A stretch of 64,000 nt of DNA, from contig NC_018325.1 of the NCBI RefSeq assembly GCF_000234665.1, forward strand, positions 324,501 to 388,500. Reading direction: 5' to 3'. Position numbers and translations under genes: made by a program. The notes under the pieces were generated by a model, which made no database searches, was not told the origin of the DNA, and saw only the letters and a program-made list of their open reading frames with translations. This stretch comes from Leishmania mexicana MHOM/GT/2001/U1103 (taxonomy: Eukaryota; Euglenozoa; Kinetoplastea; Trypanosomatida; Trypanosomatidae). Positions within the stretch are counted from its first letter, which is position 1. Each line of letters opens with the position of its first letter. Of the stretch, positions 11,834 through 20,760 are shown in pieces.

Positions 11834-11895
11834 GAGACGCGCACATCCGCTGCGCTCATCCACCAAAGCATTTTTCTTCTACCTTGCGAGGCAGC
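9592..11895. other. 2.3 kb spacer, no supported gene
   Basis: Contains a short CTG run near 10080, a G-rich stretch at about 10147-10168, GT dinucleotides near 10974, a CCTCCG-type array near 11388-11412 and a (CA)n tract at 11807-11833. A 133-codon frame starts at 9588 but is Ser/Pro/Arg low complexity. Presumed 3' UTR of the upstream gene and the leader region of the SCY1-like gene. Confidence 0.6.
11807..11833. repeat. (CA)n microsatellite
   Basis: About 13 CA dinucleotides upstream of the SCY1-like gene. A short pyrimidine run (11872-11882) and AG dinucleotides lie between it and the ATG at 11896, so it probably sits upstream of the splice acceptor. Confidence 0.9.
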
Positions 11896-14430
11896 ATGGC
11901 CTTCTTTCTCAAGGCCCTTGGCCTGTCTGACAGCATCCCGGGCTTCCCCTTCACCCCTGCCACCAACGACCCTGGCTGTACCGTGTACACCTCGCCACGA
12001 ATGTGCTGGACGCTGCGACCCGGCACACAGAGCGACGATGCGCAGGCGAGGGTGTCCATCTTTACCTGCTCTGTTTCTGCGGCGGTCACGGCAGGCAGCA
12101 GCGGTGACCGCGAGCTGATCAGGCAGCTGGCCCGAAACACCATGCGCCGCGCAAAGAGTCTTATGATCCCGGGGTTTCTCAAGTGCCACGGCGCGGTGGA
12201 GCACAGCGACACGATATACGTAGCCACGGAGCCGTGTGTGGCGCTGAAGGACGTTTTGGAGAGTCTAGAGTTGCGACGGCACTACTGCGGAGAGACGGAG
12301 GAGGAGTACGCCGCCTCCGTCGCGTACGGCCTGGACACAGTGGGCGGCGCACTGGCGGCGCTTCAATCAAACAGGCTGGTGCATGGCAACGTCCACTGCG
12401 GGTCGATCTTTATCTCCGCTGTGTCGGGGTTCTGGCGGCTGTTCGGCCTGGAGTTCATATCCGCGATGGACGAGGTGGTGAGTGGTACCCCCGGCTGCCT
12501 CTTCGAATCCGCGCGACGCGCTGGAATGGTTGTTGGGTATCGCTGCCCGCCGGAGCTGGGTAGCAGCAGCAGCGGCGGCGACGTCGGTAGTGGGGATCCT
12601 GTGGTGGCCGTGGACGCATGGGGCGTAGGCTGCTTGCTGTACGAGACGGTGGGGGTGACAGCCGAGGAGGCGATCAACGGGAGGCTGAACTCAGTGGCTC
12701 ACAACCTTAGTGCAGCGGAGCTGCGGAACGTATGCCGTCAGAGCCTGCCGAAGTCGCTGCACCAGGGCTGCAGCCACCTTACAGCGACGAACCCGCGCAT
12801 GCGCAAGTCCATTGCGGCCTTCTTAGAGAACTGCGAGTTTGTACAGAAGAGCGCCTTTGTACAGTACATGAAGGCGCTTTCTGGGCTGCTGCTGATGGAT
12901 CTGTCGCAGCAGATGCGGGTGGTCGAGTCGCTGGCTGAGCCGGTGGAAAAGTTTCCACTGCGCGCGTGTCTCTGCTTCATTCTGCCGCGGCTCGGCGAGC
13001 TTGTTCGCACTGCTGCAAAGGCCGGTGGCAGCTCGGGGGCGATGGGGGTGTCGATTGGGCCGTTGGCCGACCCCGTGCTGAAGATCTCGGAGCGCACCGC
13101 AGCGGGCGACGACTTTGATACATATGTCACGCCAGTGCTTGTGCAGCTTTACCAGTCGGCCGATGTGCTGCTGCGCTACAAGCTGCTCCTCGGCGTCGAG
13201 ACCTACAGCGCGAAGCTGTCGCCCGCAGCGCTGAACAACGCTATCTGGCCGCTCTACGCCAAGGGGTTCGCGTACTCGGTGCCCAGTGTGCGGGAGTACA
13301 GTGCGCGCGCACTGGTGCACCTCGCTCCGCACATGTCGGAGAGCATCCTTGGCGACCAGGTGCCGAAGGCCCTGGCGCAGTTGCAGCGCGACGTCGACGG
13401 GGCGCTGCGCGCCAACGCCACCATCGCCCTCAACCTCATCTCCGAGCACATTACACCCCCGTCTCAGCGGGCGATGGTGATGCTGATGTACTGCCGCCCG
13501 ATGCTCCGGGACGCCTTCGAACCGTCACGCGTGGCGGCGCTGCGGTCGCTGCACGGGTCGCTCGAGTGTTTGTCAGCCAAGCAGCTCGCCGAGTCGGTGC
13601 TTCCAGCCATATCGCCGCTGACCGTCGACCCAACGTCCGCAGAGAGTCGCACAGCTGCGTTGTCGCTCCTGAAGGCGTCCATGGCGAGGTTGGAGGCTCA
13701 CCACACGCAGCTCTCCGCGCAGCAGGTGACTGTCGCTGCTGGCGACTCCGTCGCTGCTAACGGAGGCACGGACGCCTCGTCAACAAGCACTCCTGTCCCC
13801 GCCGCTGTGCCGGCTGGAACTGCATCAAGAGGTTGGAGTCTGCTGGAGGGCTTCAGCCGAGCTTCGGCATTGTCTACTGCCGGTACTGCGCCGCAGCACG
13901 TCGATTCTGTCTCGGCGCCCGTGTCGTCAAAAGTTTTTACTCCACTGCACCCGACCCCGGCAGCCACCGTGCTGCCGACACCGGTGGTCGGTGTGGCTTC
14001 TTCCATGGGGGGCGGGGGTAGTGGCTGGAGCGACGACGATGAAGCTGTGGCGGCGAGTGAGGACGACGGCGGGGGCAGGCCCCACGCGTTCCGTGAGGGT
14101 TCGCAATTTGCCAAGTCTGCGGCGCCACCGCTGAGCGCACCGACAGCGCCCTTCTTTCCCGGCACGAAGTCAGCGCCTACTGCTGCATCTTACGCTGCCT
14201 CCCCGGTGAGTACTGCCGGCGGCGCACACGGGTCTGCATCATCTCTCACGGGGCTCGCATCCTCGCCGCCGTTGCAGGGTGACCTGACAATGCCGAGCGC
14301 CAACAGAGTGTCAAGCCGACCCGGCATCAGTAGCCCAGTCGGCAGCACCGATTCTGTCACTGCGAGTGCGTCTAGCGGGCCGATGAAGCTGCGCAGGAAG
14401 GGCGGGCTTGGGGCGGCGCGACTGGATTGA
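11896..14430 (+). CDS. SCY1-like (SCYL) pseudokinase with HEAT repeats
   Basis: 844 residues from the ATG at 11896; the open frame continues upstream but is CA-repeat low complexity. The N-terminal 300 residues match the SCY1-like pseudokinase fold. There is no VAIK lysine, the HRD catalytic motif is replaced by HGN (residues 163-165), and the DFG position reads FGLEF, so phosphotransfer is unlikely. Residues about 390-610 are HEAT repeats (for example DPVLKISERTA and YSARALVHLAP). Residues 610-825 are disordered Ser/Ala/Pro linker. The chain ends GLGAARLD. SCYL1 proteins act in Golgi-ER traffic by binding coatomer through a C-terminal RKLD-type tail, and the RLD ending here suggests the same (inference). 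The family call is strong. Confidence 0.87.
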   Translation: MAFFLKALGLSDSIPGFPFTPATNDPGCTVYTSPRMCWTLRPGTQSDDAQARVSIFTCSVSAAVTAGSSGDRELIRQLARNTMRRAKSLMIPGFLKCHGAVEHSDTIYVATEPCVALKDVLESLELRRHYCGETEEEYAASVAYGLDTVGGALAALQSNRLVHGNVHCGSIFISAVSGFWRLFGLEFISAMDEVVSGTPGCLFESARRAGMVVGYRCPPELGSSSSGGDVGSGDPVVAVDAWGVGCLLYETVGVTAEEAINGRLNSVAHNLSAAELRNVCRQSLPKSLHQGCSHLTATNPRMRKSIAAFLENCEFVQKSAFVQYMKALSGLLLMDLSQQMRVVESLAEPVEKFPLRACLCFILPRLGELVRTAAKAGGSSGAMGVSIGPLADPVLKISERTAAGDDFDTYVTPVLVQLYQSADVLLRYKLLLGVETYSAKLSPAALNNAIWPLYAKGFAYSVPSVREYSARALVHLAPHMSESILGDQVPKALAQLQRDVDGALRANATIALNLISEHITPPSQRAMVMLMYCRPMLRDAFEPSRVAALRSLHGSLECLSAKQLAESVLPAISPLTVDPTSAESRTAALSLLKASMARLEAHHTQLSAQQVTVAAGDSVAANGGTDASSTSTPVPAAVPAGTASRGWSLLEGFSRASALSTAGTAPQHVDSVSAPVSSKVFTPLHPTPAATVLPTPVVGVASSMGGGGSGWSDDDEAVAASEDDGGGRPHAFREGSQFAKSAAPPLSAPTAPFFPGTKSAPTAASYAASPVSTAGGAHGSASSLTGLASSPPLQGDLTMPSANRVSSRPGISSPVGSTDSVTASASSGPMKLRRKGGLGAARLD

Positions 14431-15381
14431 GAGGGGAAAGCAGAGCGCGTCTGCGTGGTCGCTTGCCTATATGTGCACGGAGAATAGCTGGACAGCTGCG
14501 CTACCACGCGAACTCCCCGGCCCACGATCGGACGCCATCTTGCTGACCCTTTCTCACGGAGGCGTGCTCGTTCCGTGGAAGAGGCGGGGAGAGAAAGGGC
14601 ATTCCCTCCTCTCCCCCCCCAAACACACGCAGACGCCTTTCCGCACCTCTCCCTCCCTGACTTTCGCTTCACTGTATGCGGCGCTGCTGCCGTTCTGTGA
14701 GAGGAGGAGCAGTAGCAGTGGCACGAGTGTGCCTGTGCGCTGTGCACCGCTTGCAGGTTCACGGCGGATGCTTACTGGGGACGGTGGGAGCATGGAAAAG
14801 GGGCAAAACGAAGCTGATCACTCTCTCAGTTTCGGTGCGCGCGCGTGTGCGTGTCGGTGCCGTGTTTTCATTCGAATCTGTGCCCTGCTTGCCCAATTGT
14901 CTTACTTGCCGTGCGCATGCACGGGCGGTGATGATTGGCGTTGTCCGGTACAGGAGAGGGAAGAGGTGGGCCGCGGCGGTGGCCGTGTTGGGGGTTGTGC
15001 TGGTGAGGAAAGATGGGGCGTCTGTGGTGCCTATCGAATGGCGTGCCGACATTTTGTTGTGTGGGAGAGGAGAGGAGGGGGGCCGTTGCTTGATGGGCAA
15101 AGCGGGGATGAGGCCCCCTACTCGGGGGCTGCGCAGACGCCACTTTTTCCCATTCACGGGCACGAGGTGCTTGCCCCGGCTTCCCTGTCACTGTCACTTG
15201 CCGTCTGCATCGTTCTCCACCCCCTCTTTGCTCTGGCATTCACCCGACTGCTGTTGCGCGTGGCCTGCCTAAGAGTGCGGGTGGGGGCATGCAACGGGTG
15301 TGAAAAGGCTCTCTTTACTCGCCGCTCTCGCCAACGTGCTACCCCCCCCCTTCCATCGTCCGAGCACCAACGCTCGCGCGG

Positions 15382-15420
<39 letters not shown>

Positions 15421-15650
15421 CTCTTTCTCTCTCCTCTCACGCTTGCGCGTGCCGTGTCACTCGCCGGAGCATCCTTACCACGTCTTTGTCCCCCCACCCG
15501 CCTACCCTTCTCTTGGTCGTACGCTGTCCACCGCCACCACACAGCTACCGCATCGCCCGCTTCTGCCACTTCGACGTCTCCGTTGGGGGCGGTGTTTGTG
15601 GTGGTTCTTCACTGTTTCGCTTTTCCTCGTAATCGATAGTAAGCCTGGTC
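14431..15650. other. 1.2 kb spacer with CAG tract
   Basis: No supported gene. A frame running from 14408 begins with TTG and is UTR-like. It holds pyrimidine tracts near 14600-14690 and 15340-15540 and an (AGC)12 run before the HEAT-repeat gene. Confidence 0.6.
15384..15419. repeat. (AGC)12 trinucleotide repeat
   Basis: Twelve perfect AGC units lie about 230 bases upstream of the HEATR6-like start codon, probably in its leader or just before its splice acceptor. It would read as polyserine or polyglutamine, but no credible gene covers it. Confidence 0.95.
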
Positions 15651-18600
15651 ATGAACACCTCTAAGACATCGCCGCGCCACCGCGGTCGAGATGGCAAGTC
15701 GAACGACAAGTCTGGTGGTACGGCTGCCGGGGGGTCCACGCCGCCTACGCATTTCGGTGCCGCCACTGCTGCGAGAGGTGGCGGCGGCATTGGCTTCTCA
15801 TACCATCCAACTCATAATCTGCAGTTTCTCAAGGAGCTCCTGCGGCCGTCTGCGGCCAGTCGCATCGCCGCCGTGGCGCGCATCGTCCATATGGATGACG
15901 ACCATAGTGCTGCGGCCGGTGCCGCTTGTGGCCCATTACCGTCGTACGCCAGCGCGCTCAGCTGGTCCGGCGCCGCCGCGTCGTCGCTGTCCCCTCCGCC
16001 GCCTCCGTCGTACGGGTCCGCCATGCCGCCCAACCAGCCGATGGGCAAGAGCCCGGCACCACCGCCGTTTGCAGAGGCCAACAGTGCCACCCCCCTGAGC
16101 ACCAACAGTTTGGCTCACAGGCATCTGGATGTCAACGCCCTCGCCTCCGCGGCGACGTCCGTCCCACCCCTGCCACTTGTGCTAGAGTGCGCGACGCAGC
16201 TGAGCGCTATGTTGGCCCAGTGGCGCGTGAGCAACGAGGGCGAGCGAAGCCGTCCGCCACCGCAACCTTTCGCCCCAACACCCAAGTCCTCGCACAGCCC
16301 ACCCGCTGGGCAGGGCAACCAAGGTGGTGCCGTGTTCTCCACGGCAGCTGTGTGCAGCGCTGCGGATGCAGGGCGGCCGCTAAAGCCGAGCCCACAGCCA
16401 GGCGGCGGTAGTAGTGCCACAGCGCCGCCACCGGCCCGTCCTTCGGCGCAGCGCATACTGGATATGATGAACTTGATTCTATGGTACTGCCTCTCCACTG
16501 CCGAGGATGCGCAGCTGGCGACGGGTGGCCGCTCACGCGGGACGAGCGGTATGGCGACTCCAGCACACCCCGGTGCCACTACCGCCACTGGAGCTGGAGG
16601 GGTCTCCCATCAGGCTCTGGGCGGCAGCAGCAGTCCGTTTGGCCTTCGTGGCGGTCGTGGCGGACGGTCGGGCAGCGTCTCGGTTGCTGGTGGGCGGCCA
16701 GGCCCCGCTGGACGAAGCGGCAGCTGCAGTGCGGACCCTTTGGCTGCGCAGGACTGGTTGGACGGCCGCATGTCTTCCGCGCTGTCGACCGCCGGAGCAC
16801 CGACCGTCACCATTTCGGATGACCAGTTGGCAGAACGACTTTTCCGCCCTGCTGTGGATGCCGTTGTGCTTCTGCAGGGGCCACGCAGCCAACCGCTGCC
16901 TCCATCATCGTCGCCATCGTCGTCGTCGTCACGCTCTCATGCCGCAGACACGGCGAGCCACACTGAGAAGAGCAGCGCCGTCGCCGTTGCTTCGGATACA
17001 AGAAGTGGCCCATCACCACAACCTGCTGAGGACGCCACTGACAACGACGCCGCCGCAGCGGTGGAGCTGCAGACGATGGCGCTGTGGACTCTGGCCGCTG
17101 TCCTCGTGCGCTTTACCGACTCCCCGTTCAACGCCACCGTCTTCCTCCCTGTGCTGTTCCCGCAGGTGGACGTGCGCAGCCTGGCTGGCGCAGCGGTGCG
17201 CCACCCTCTCCTGCAGCCTCTCCTCCGCGGGGACCCGCGCAACATCTCGCTTCGATGCGGTGCGGCAGCGGCGCTGACGGCGCTTCTGCACAAGCTTCGC
17301 TCTACGTTGCAATACGCCGAGGAGCCGCAGAAGGGCCGCCAAGCGGCCTTCCTCTCCCTTGCTGCCCAGTGTGGCACGATCCTGGCCTCGCTTCACGAGA
17401 GCCTGTGCTGGGGGCTGCTGCAGTCACAGCAACAGCAGCCACAGAACGCCGGTGACGGCACTGTGACAGCGACCCCGTCGTCGGCTGCTGCCGTGCCGCT
17501 TCTCAACACATACGCGACGGTTGTGTCGGTCACACCGTACCACCGCTGCCCTCGCTCACGCGAGGTCGCCCTGGGAACGCTGCAGCTCCCCGTGATGCAC
17601 TTCTTCCTGGCCCACGACGAGGCTGGCGCGTTCGTGCCCGCAACTGTGCTCGTGTCCAACATCTTGAAGAGCGACACGATGCGCGTGGCGGCGGCGCAGC
17701 TGCCCGTGACGGCTGAGGCGCAGACTGGGAAGCAGGGTCGCAGTGAGGGCTATGAAACCGCAGCCACGGGAGGCGACCGTGCTGCTGTTGCTGCGAGCTT
17801 CCTTCAGGCGATGCTGAGCCACGCCGACACCCGAGTCGAGGTGTGGCGCTGCATGGTGCCCCTCTCTCGGCTCTATCCGCGTCTGGTGAGCAACGAGTTT
17901 GAGGCGTTAATGGCCGCCTCGGTGAAGATGGCGTCGGCGCTGACGGCGTGGGAGGCCGCGGAGGCGAGCGGCTCAGCTGTCGTGGAGCGTGAGGACATCC
18001 TTACTTCGCAGGGGCAGCTCTCTCCCGCGCCGTCCGCGTCCGCTACGCTGTCGCGCCCCACGCCGTCTGTTGCCGAGGGTGGTGGCAGCAACGCCGAGGA
18101 GCGGAGCGTACCGCCGCCGATGTACGAGGAGGGAGAAGGCCCCGATCCGGATGCTGGTGCTGCGCCACCGTCGCCGCAGCGTAGCCAAGCGCCAACAGTC
18201 TCACTCGACGCTTTTATGGAGTGCCTGCGCACGTGGCTGCATTACATGGGCTACGTCTGGAAGGCGTTCGACGACAACGCCAGCGACCCAGCGCAGCGGC
18301 CGGAGGGGCAGGTCGACCGAGCCACTGTGGAGCACAAGCAGCGCATCCACGAGGAGTTGCTGCGTCCCGCGATGCGGCTGCGTCGATGCGGCGCGGACGT
18401 GCGTACCATGACGCTTCGGTGCATTGCACAGATCGGCAACGAATACATGTCCACCGTGGCGGACCGCAGCTTGTGCGAGGAATTCGTGGCGTACGTGCAG
18501 TCCTCAGCAGCGGACGCGCAGCCGCGTGTGCGCGGGGAGGCCTTGACCACTTTGGGCGTGTGGCTCTGGCAATACACCTCGATGGACGACTTTGCCTGTG

Positions 18601-19460
18601 TTGCCATCGACAGTGCCGTGCACTCACTTACGACGGATCCGAACCCGGTAGTGCGCACCAAGGCGGCCTTCGCGCTCTCCAATGTGACCGGGCGGCTGCC
18701 AGAGGGATCTTGCGCAGTGGTGCGCAACTCGCCAGACTACATCGCGACACTATGCAGCACCGCCATGCGCGCAGCTGTGATCGACGCTGAGAGCGGCGTG
18801 CAGGGTCACGGCATCCGCATGATGAACCACCTCCTCCAGGTGCTCACCTTCGAGGAACTGATTAGCGAGGTGGAGGAGTTCGAGGAGGGCGTTGCAGAGG
18901 GCTTCCTGCGCGTGCTATTGGAGTGCCTGCGCGCCAACAACACGCGTGGCGGCCACAATAGTTACCAAGAAGGCGACGGAGTAGGCGAAAGTGGCGGTAC
19001 CGGTGCGGCTTTTCGGCGCTATGCCGTGCCACGCGAGGCGAAGCACCGCTGGAACGCGGCGTGCGCTCTTGGTATGGGACTTTCCCGGGAGGAGGTATTC
19101 GAGGCAGAGCCAAAGTACGCCGTAGAGGCTGTCGAGGCGCTCTGCACCGCCGTGGTGCGAGACCACATCTTCAAGGTGCGCACCCAGGCTGCTGGGGCCC
19201 TCGCCCGCATCCCGGGCCACTGCCTGAGCGGCACCTACACGGCGACGGACATGACACCAACCGTTGTTGCCTCGCTGTGCAAGGCGCTGGAGACAGCGAC
19301 GTCCACCGAGAACTTCCGACAGTACAAGGAGCAGGGCTCACTGCACGATGCTCTGCGTTCTGCCCTGGCGGTTATGATGGCTTCCACCACCCCCAGCAAC
19401 GAACTGGAGAAGGTGTTCACGAGTCACATGAAGGTGCTGCAGAAGGAGGGGCTGTTGTAG
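15651..19460 (+). CDS. HEAT-repeat protein, HEATR6-like
   Basis: 1269 residues from ATG to TAG. Residues about 60-80 (FLKELLRPSAASRIAAVARI) and the blocks around 450-560 and 650-760 look like alpha-helical HEAT repeats. The C-terminal 370 residues are the clearest match. HRWNAACALGMGL around Trp1134, then FKVRTQAAGALARIPG and a final ENFRQYKEQGSLHDALRSAL, match the end of the HEATR6 family in order and spacing. Family function is poorly defined; HEAT solenoids are protein scaffolds. Residues 90-450 are mostly Ser/Gly/Pro/Ala linker not expected in animal homologues. No membrane segment or signal peptide is seen. HEAT-repeat identity is secure and HEATR6 orthology is probable. Confidence 0.78.
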   Translation: MNTSKTSPRHRGRDGKSNDKSGGTAAGGSTPPTHFGAATAARGGGGIGFSYHPTHNLQFLKELLRPSAASRIAAVARIVHMDDDHSAAAGAACGPLPSYASALSWSGAAASSLSPPPPPSYGSAMPPNQPMGKSPAPPPFAEANSATPLSTNSLAHRHLDVNALASAATSVPPLPLVLECATQLSAMLAQWRVSNEGERSRPPPQPFAPTPKSSHSPPAGQGNQGGAVFSTAAVCSAADAGRPLKPSPQPGGGSSATAPPPARPSAQRILDMMNLILWYCLSTAEDAQLATGGRSRGTSGMATPAHPGATTATGAGGVSHQALGGSSSPFGLRGGRGGRSGSVSVAGGRPGPAGRSGSCSADPLAAQDWLDGRMSSALSTAGAPTVTISDDQLAERLFRPAVDAVVLLQGPRSQPLPPSSSPSSSSSRSHAADTASHTEKSSAVAVASDTRSGPSPQPAEDATDNDAAAAVELQTMALWTLAAVLVRFTDSPFNATVFLPVLFPQVDVRSLAGAAVRHPLLQPLLRGDPRNISLRCGAAAALTALLHKLRSTLQYAEEPQKGRQAAFLSLAAQCGTILASLHESLCWGLLQSQQQQPQNAGDGTVTATPSSAAAVPLLNTYATVVSVTPYHRCPRSREVALGTLQLPVMHFFLAHDEAGAFVPATVLVSNILKSDTMRVAAAQLPVTAEAQTGKQGRSEGYETAATGGDRAAVAASFLQAMLSHADTRVEVWRCMVPLSRLYPRLVSNEFEALMAASVKMASALTAWEAAEASGSAVVEREDILTSQGQLSPAPSASATLSRPTPSVAEGGGSNAEERSVPPPMYEEGEGPDPDAGAAPPSPQRSQAPTVSLDAFMECLRTWLHYMGYVWKAFDDNASDPAQRPEGQVDRATVEHKQRIHEELLRPAMRLRRCGADVRTMTLRCIAQIGNEYMSTVADRSLCEEFVAYVQSSAADAQPRVRGEALTTLGVWLWQYTSMDDFACVAIDSAVHSLTTDPNPVVRTKAAFALSNVTGRLPEGSCAVVRNSPDYIATLCSTAMRAAVIDAESGVQGHGIRMMNHLLQVLTFEELISEVEEFEEGVAEGFLRVLLECLRANNTRGGHNSYQEGDGVGESGGTGAAFRRYAVPREAKHRWNAACALGMGLSREEVFEAEPKYAVEAVEALCTAVVRDHIFKVRTQAAGALARIPGHCLSGTYTATDMTPTVVASLCKALETATSTENFRQYKEQGSLHDALRSALAVMMASTTPSNELEKVFTSHMKVLQKEGLL

Positions 19461-20760
19461 GGCGGGGTGGGCGCTCGAGGCGCGAGTGCATCGAAGGCGT
19501 AGGCGCCGTGTCCCCCCGTGGAGGAGGGAGGGGGAGGCGGGGTACTGATGCCGCACGCCGCACGCTTCGAATCGACAGACACCGCCGCAAAGCGAAAGAC
19601 ATAAAAGGTGCGCTGAAGGTGCCGTTTGCGGTGGCCTTTCAAGCCTACGCGACACTGTCTACGGACGTCGATGCACACGTCGGCGTCGAAGGAGTGTGTG
19701 TGCGTAGGCGCCTCCCCTCCCTCCAATTCGTTAAGGGGCGGGGCAGCCGGGGGAAGGGCTTTGCGGGGCTGGTCTTTGTGTGCCGTCGCGTCCATCCGAA
19801 AGAGGTTGGAGACGGAGATGGGGCGAACGACTTTAAGAGGGGGTCGGAGCGCGAGGGGGGGGGTTCTTGTGCGGTGTCATGTATATACTGTATGCACCTG
19901 CTTCTCACATCGTACTCCTCACCTCGTTCGGGGAGGATGGATGATGACCATCTCGCCCATCCCCGCCCAGCGCTCCCTCCTTACCGGACGTCGACTTTGG
20001 CCCCGCCACACATCTACAGACCCACACACGCACACACACATGCACATGCACATGCACACATCAGTGCACCGCACCCGCGCCTGCATATGCCTGTCCGCAG
20101 CTGGAGGGTGGAGAGGTGCGGGGCGGGGGAAGGGTAGGGAGAGAGGGACGGTCTTTTGCGCTGCGCCTTACCAGTGATGAGGCGCTTGAATACCGGCTGC
20201 CATGTTGCTGAGCCCCCCCTCCCCTCCCCCAATACCTCCTCAGAGTTGTGTGGCTGCTGACCAAACCTTCGTTTACATTCTCCCCACTTTCTTGTGCTCA
20301 CAGGCACCCTTTAATGAACAACTTCGTCATCCTATCTCTCCCCCTTTCTCTGCCTCAGCCTTTACCTTCAAAGCCTGCTTGCACGTGCACACGGTGCCCT
20401 CTCTGTCGTCTCGCCTTCTCTCCTCTTCGCCACTTCGTCAGGGGTCCTGCCTCGTATGCGGGCACACATACCTACGTGCCCGTGCGCACCGTGTGGACAG
20501 TGTATCCCCCTCCCTACAGCAATTGTCCCTCCTCATCGAGCGACATCGCCACTATATCTACACCAATATCACTACACTTGCCGAGCGAGGGAGAGAGCAA
20601 CCCGGGAGGCAGCAGTAGGAGCAGTGCTTCCTCACTCTCTCACCCACTCTTGTATTCTGACGTGTGTCGGTGGCGATTCGCCGTCACCGCCGCGGGTCGC
20701 GATCGGCACACAGACGCCATCGGAGGAGTACATGAATCGAGAGAGAGCGCAAAGGGGGGC
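19461..20760. other. 1.3 kb spacer
   Basis: No supported gene. It holds a G run near 19853-19862, a CA-rich stretch with repeated ACATGC at about 20030-20065, and pyrimidine tracts near 20210-20240 and 20330-20430 that could feed the trans-splice site of the ABCG-like gene. An open frame in phase with that gene extends back to 20248 but is UTR-like. Confidence 0.6.

Noticed and set aside
14408..15664. 418-codon frame between the SCY1-like and HEATR6-like genes
   Set aside because: It begins with TTG, spans poly-pyrimidine tracts and the AGC repeat, and overlaps the next start.
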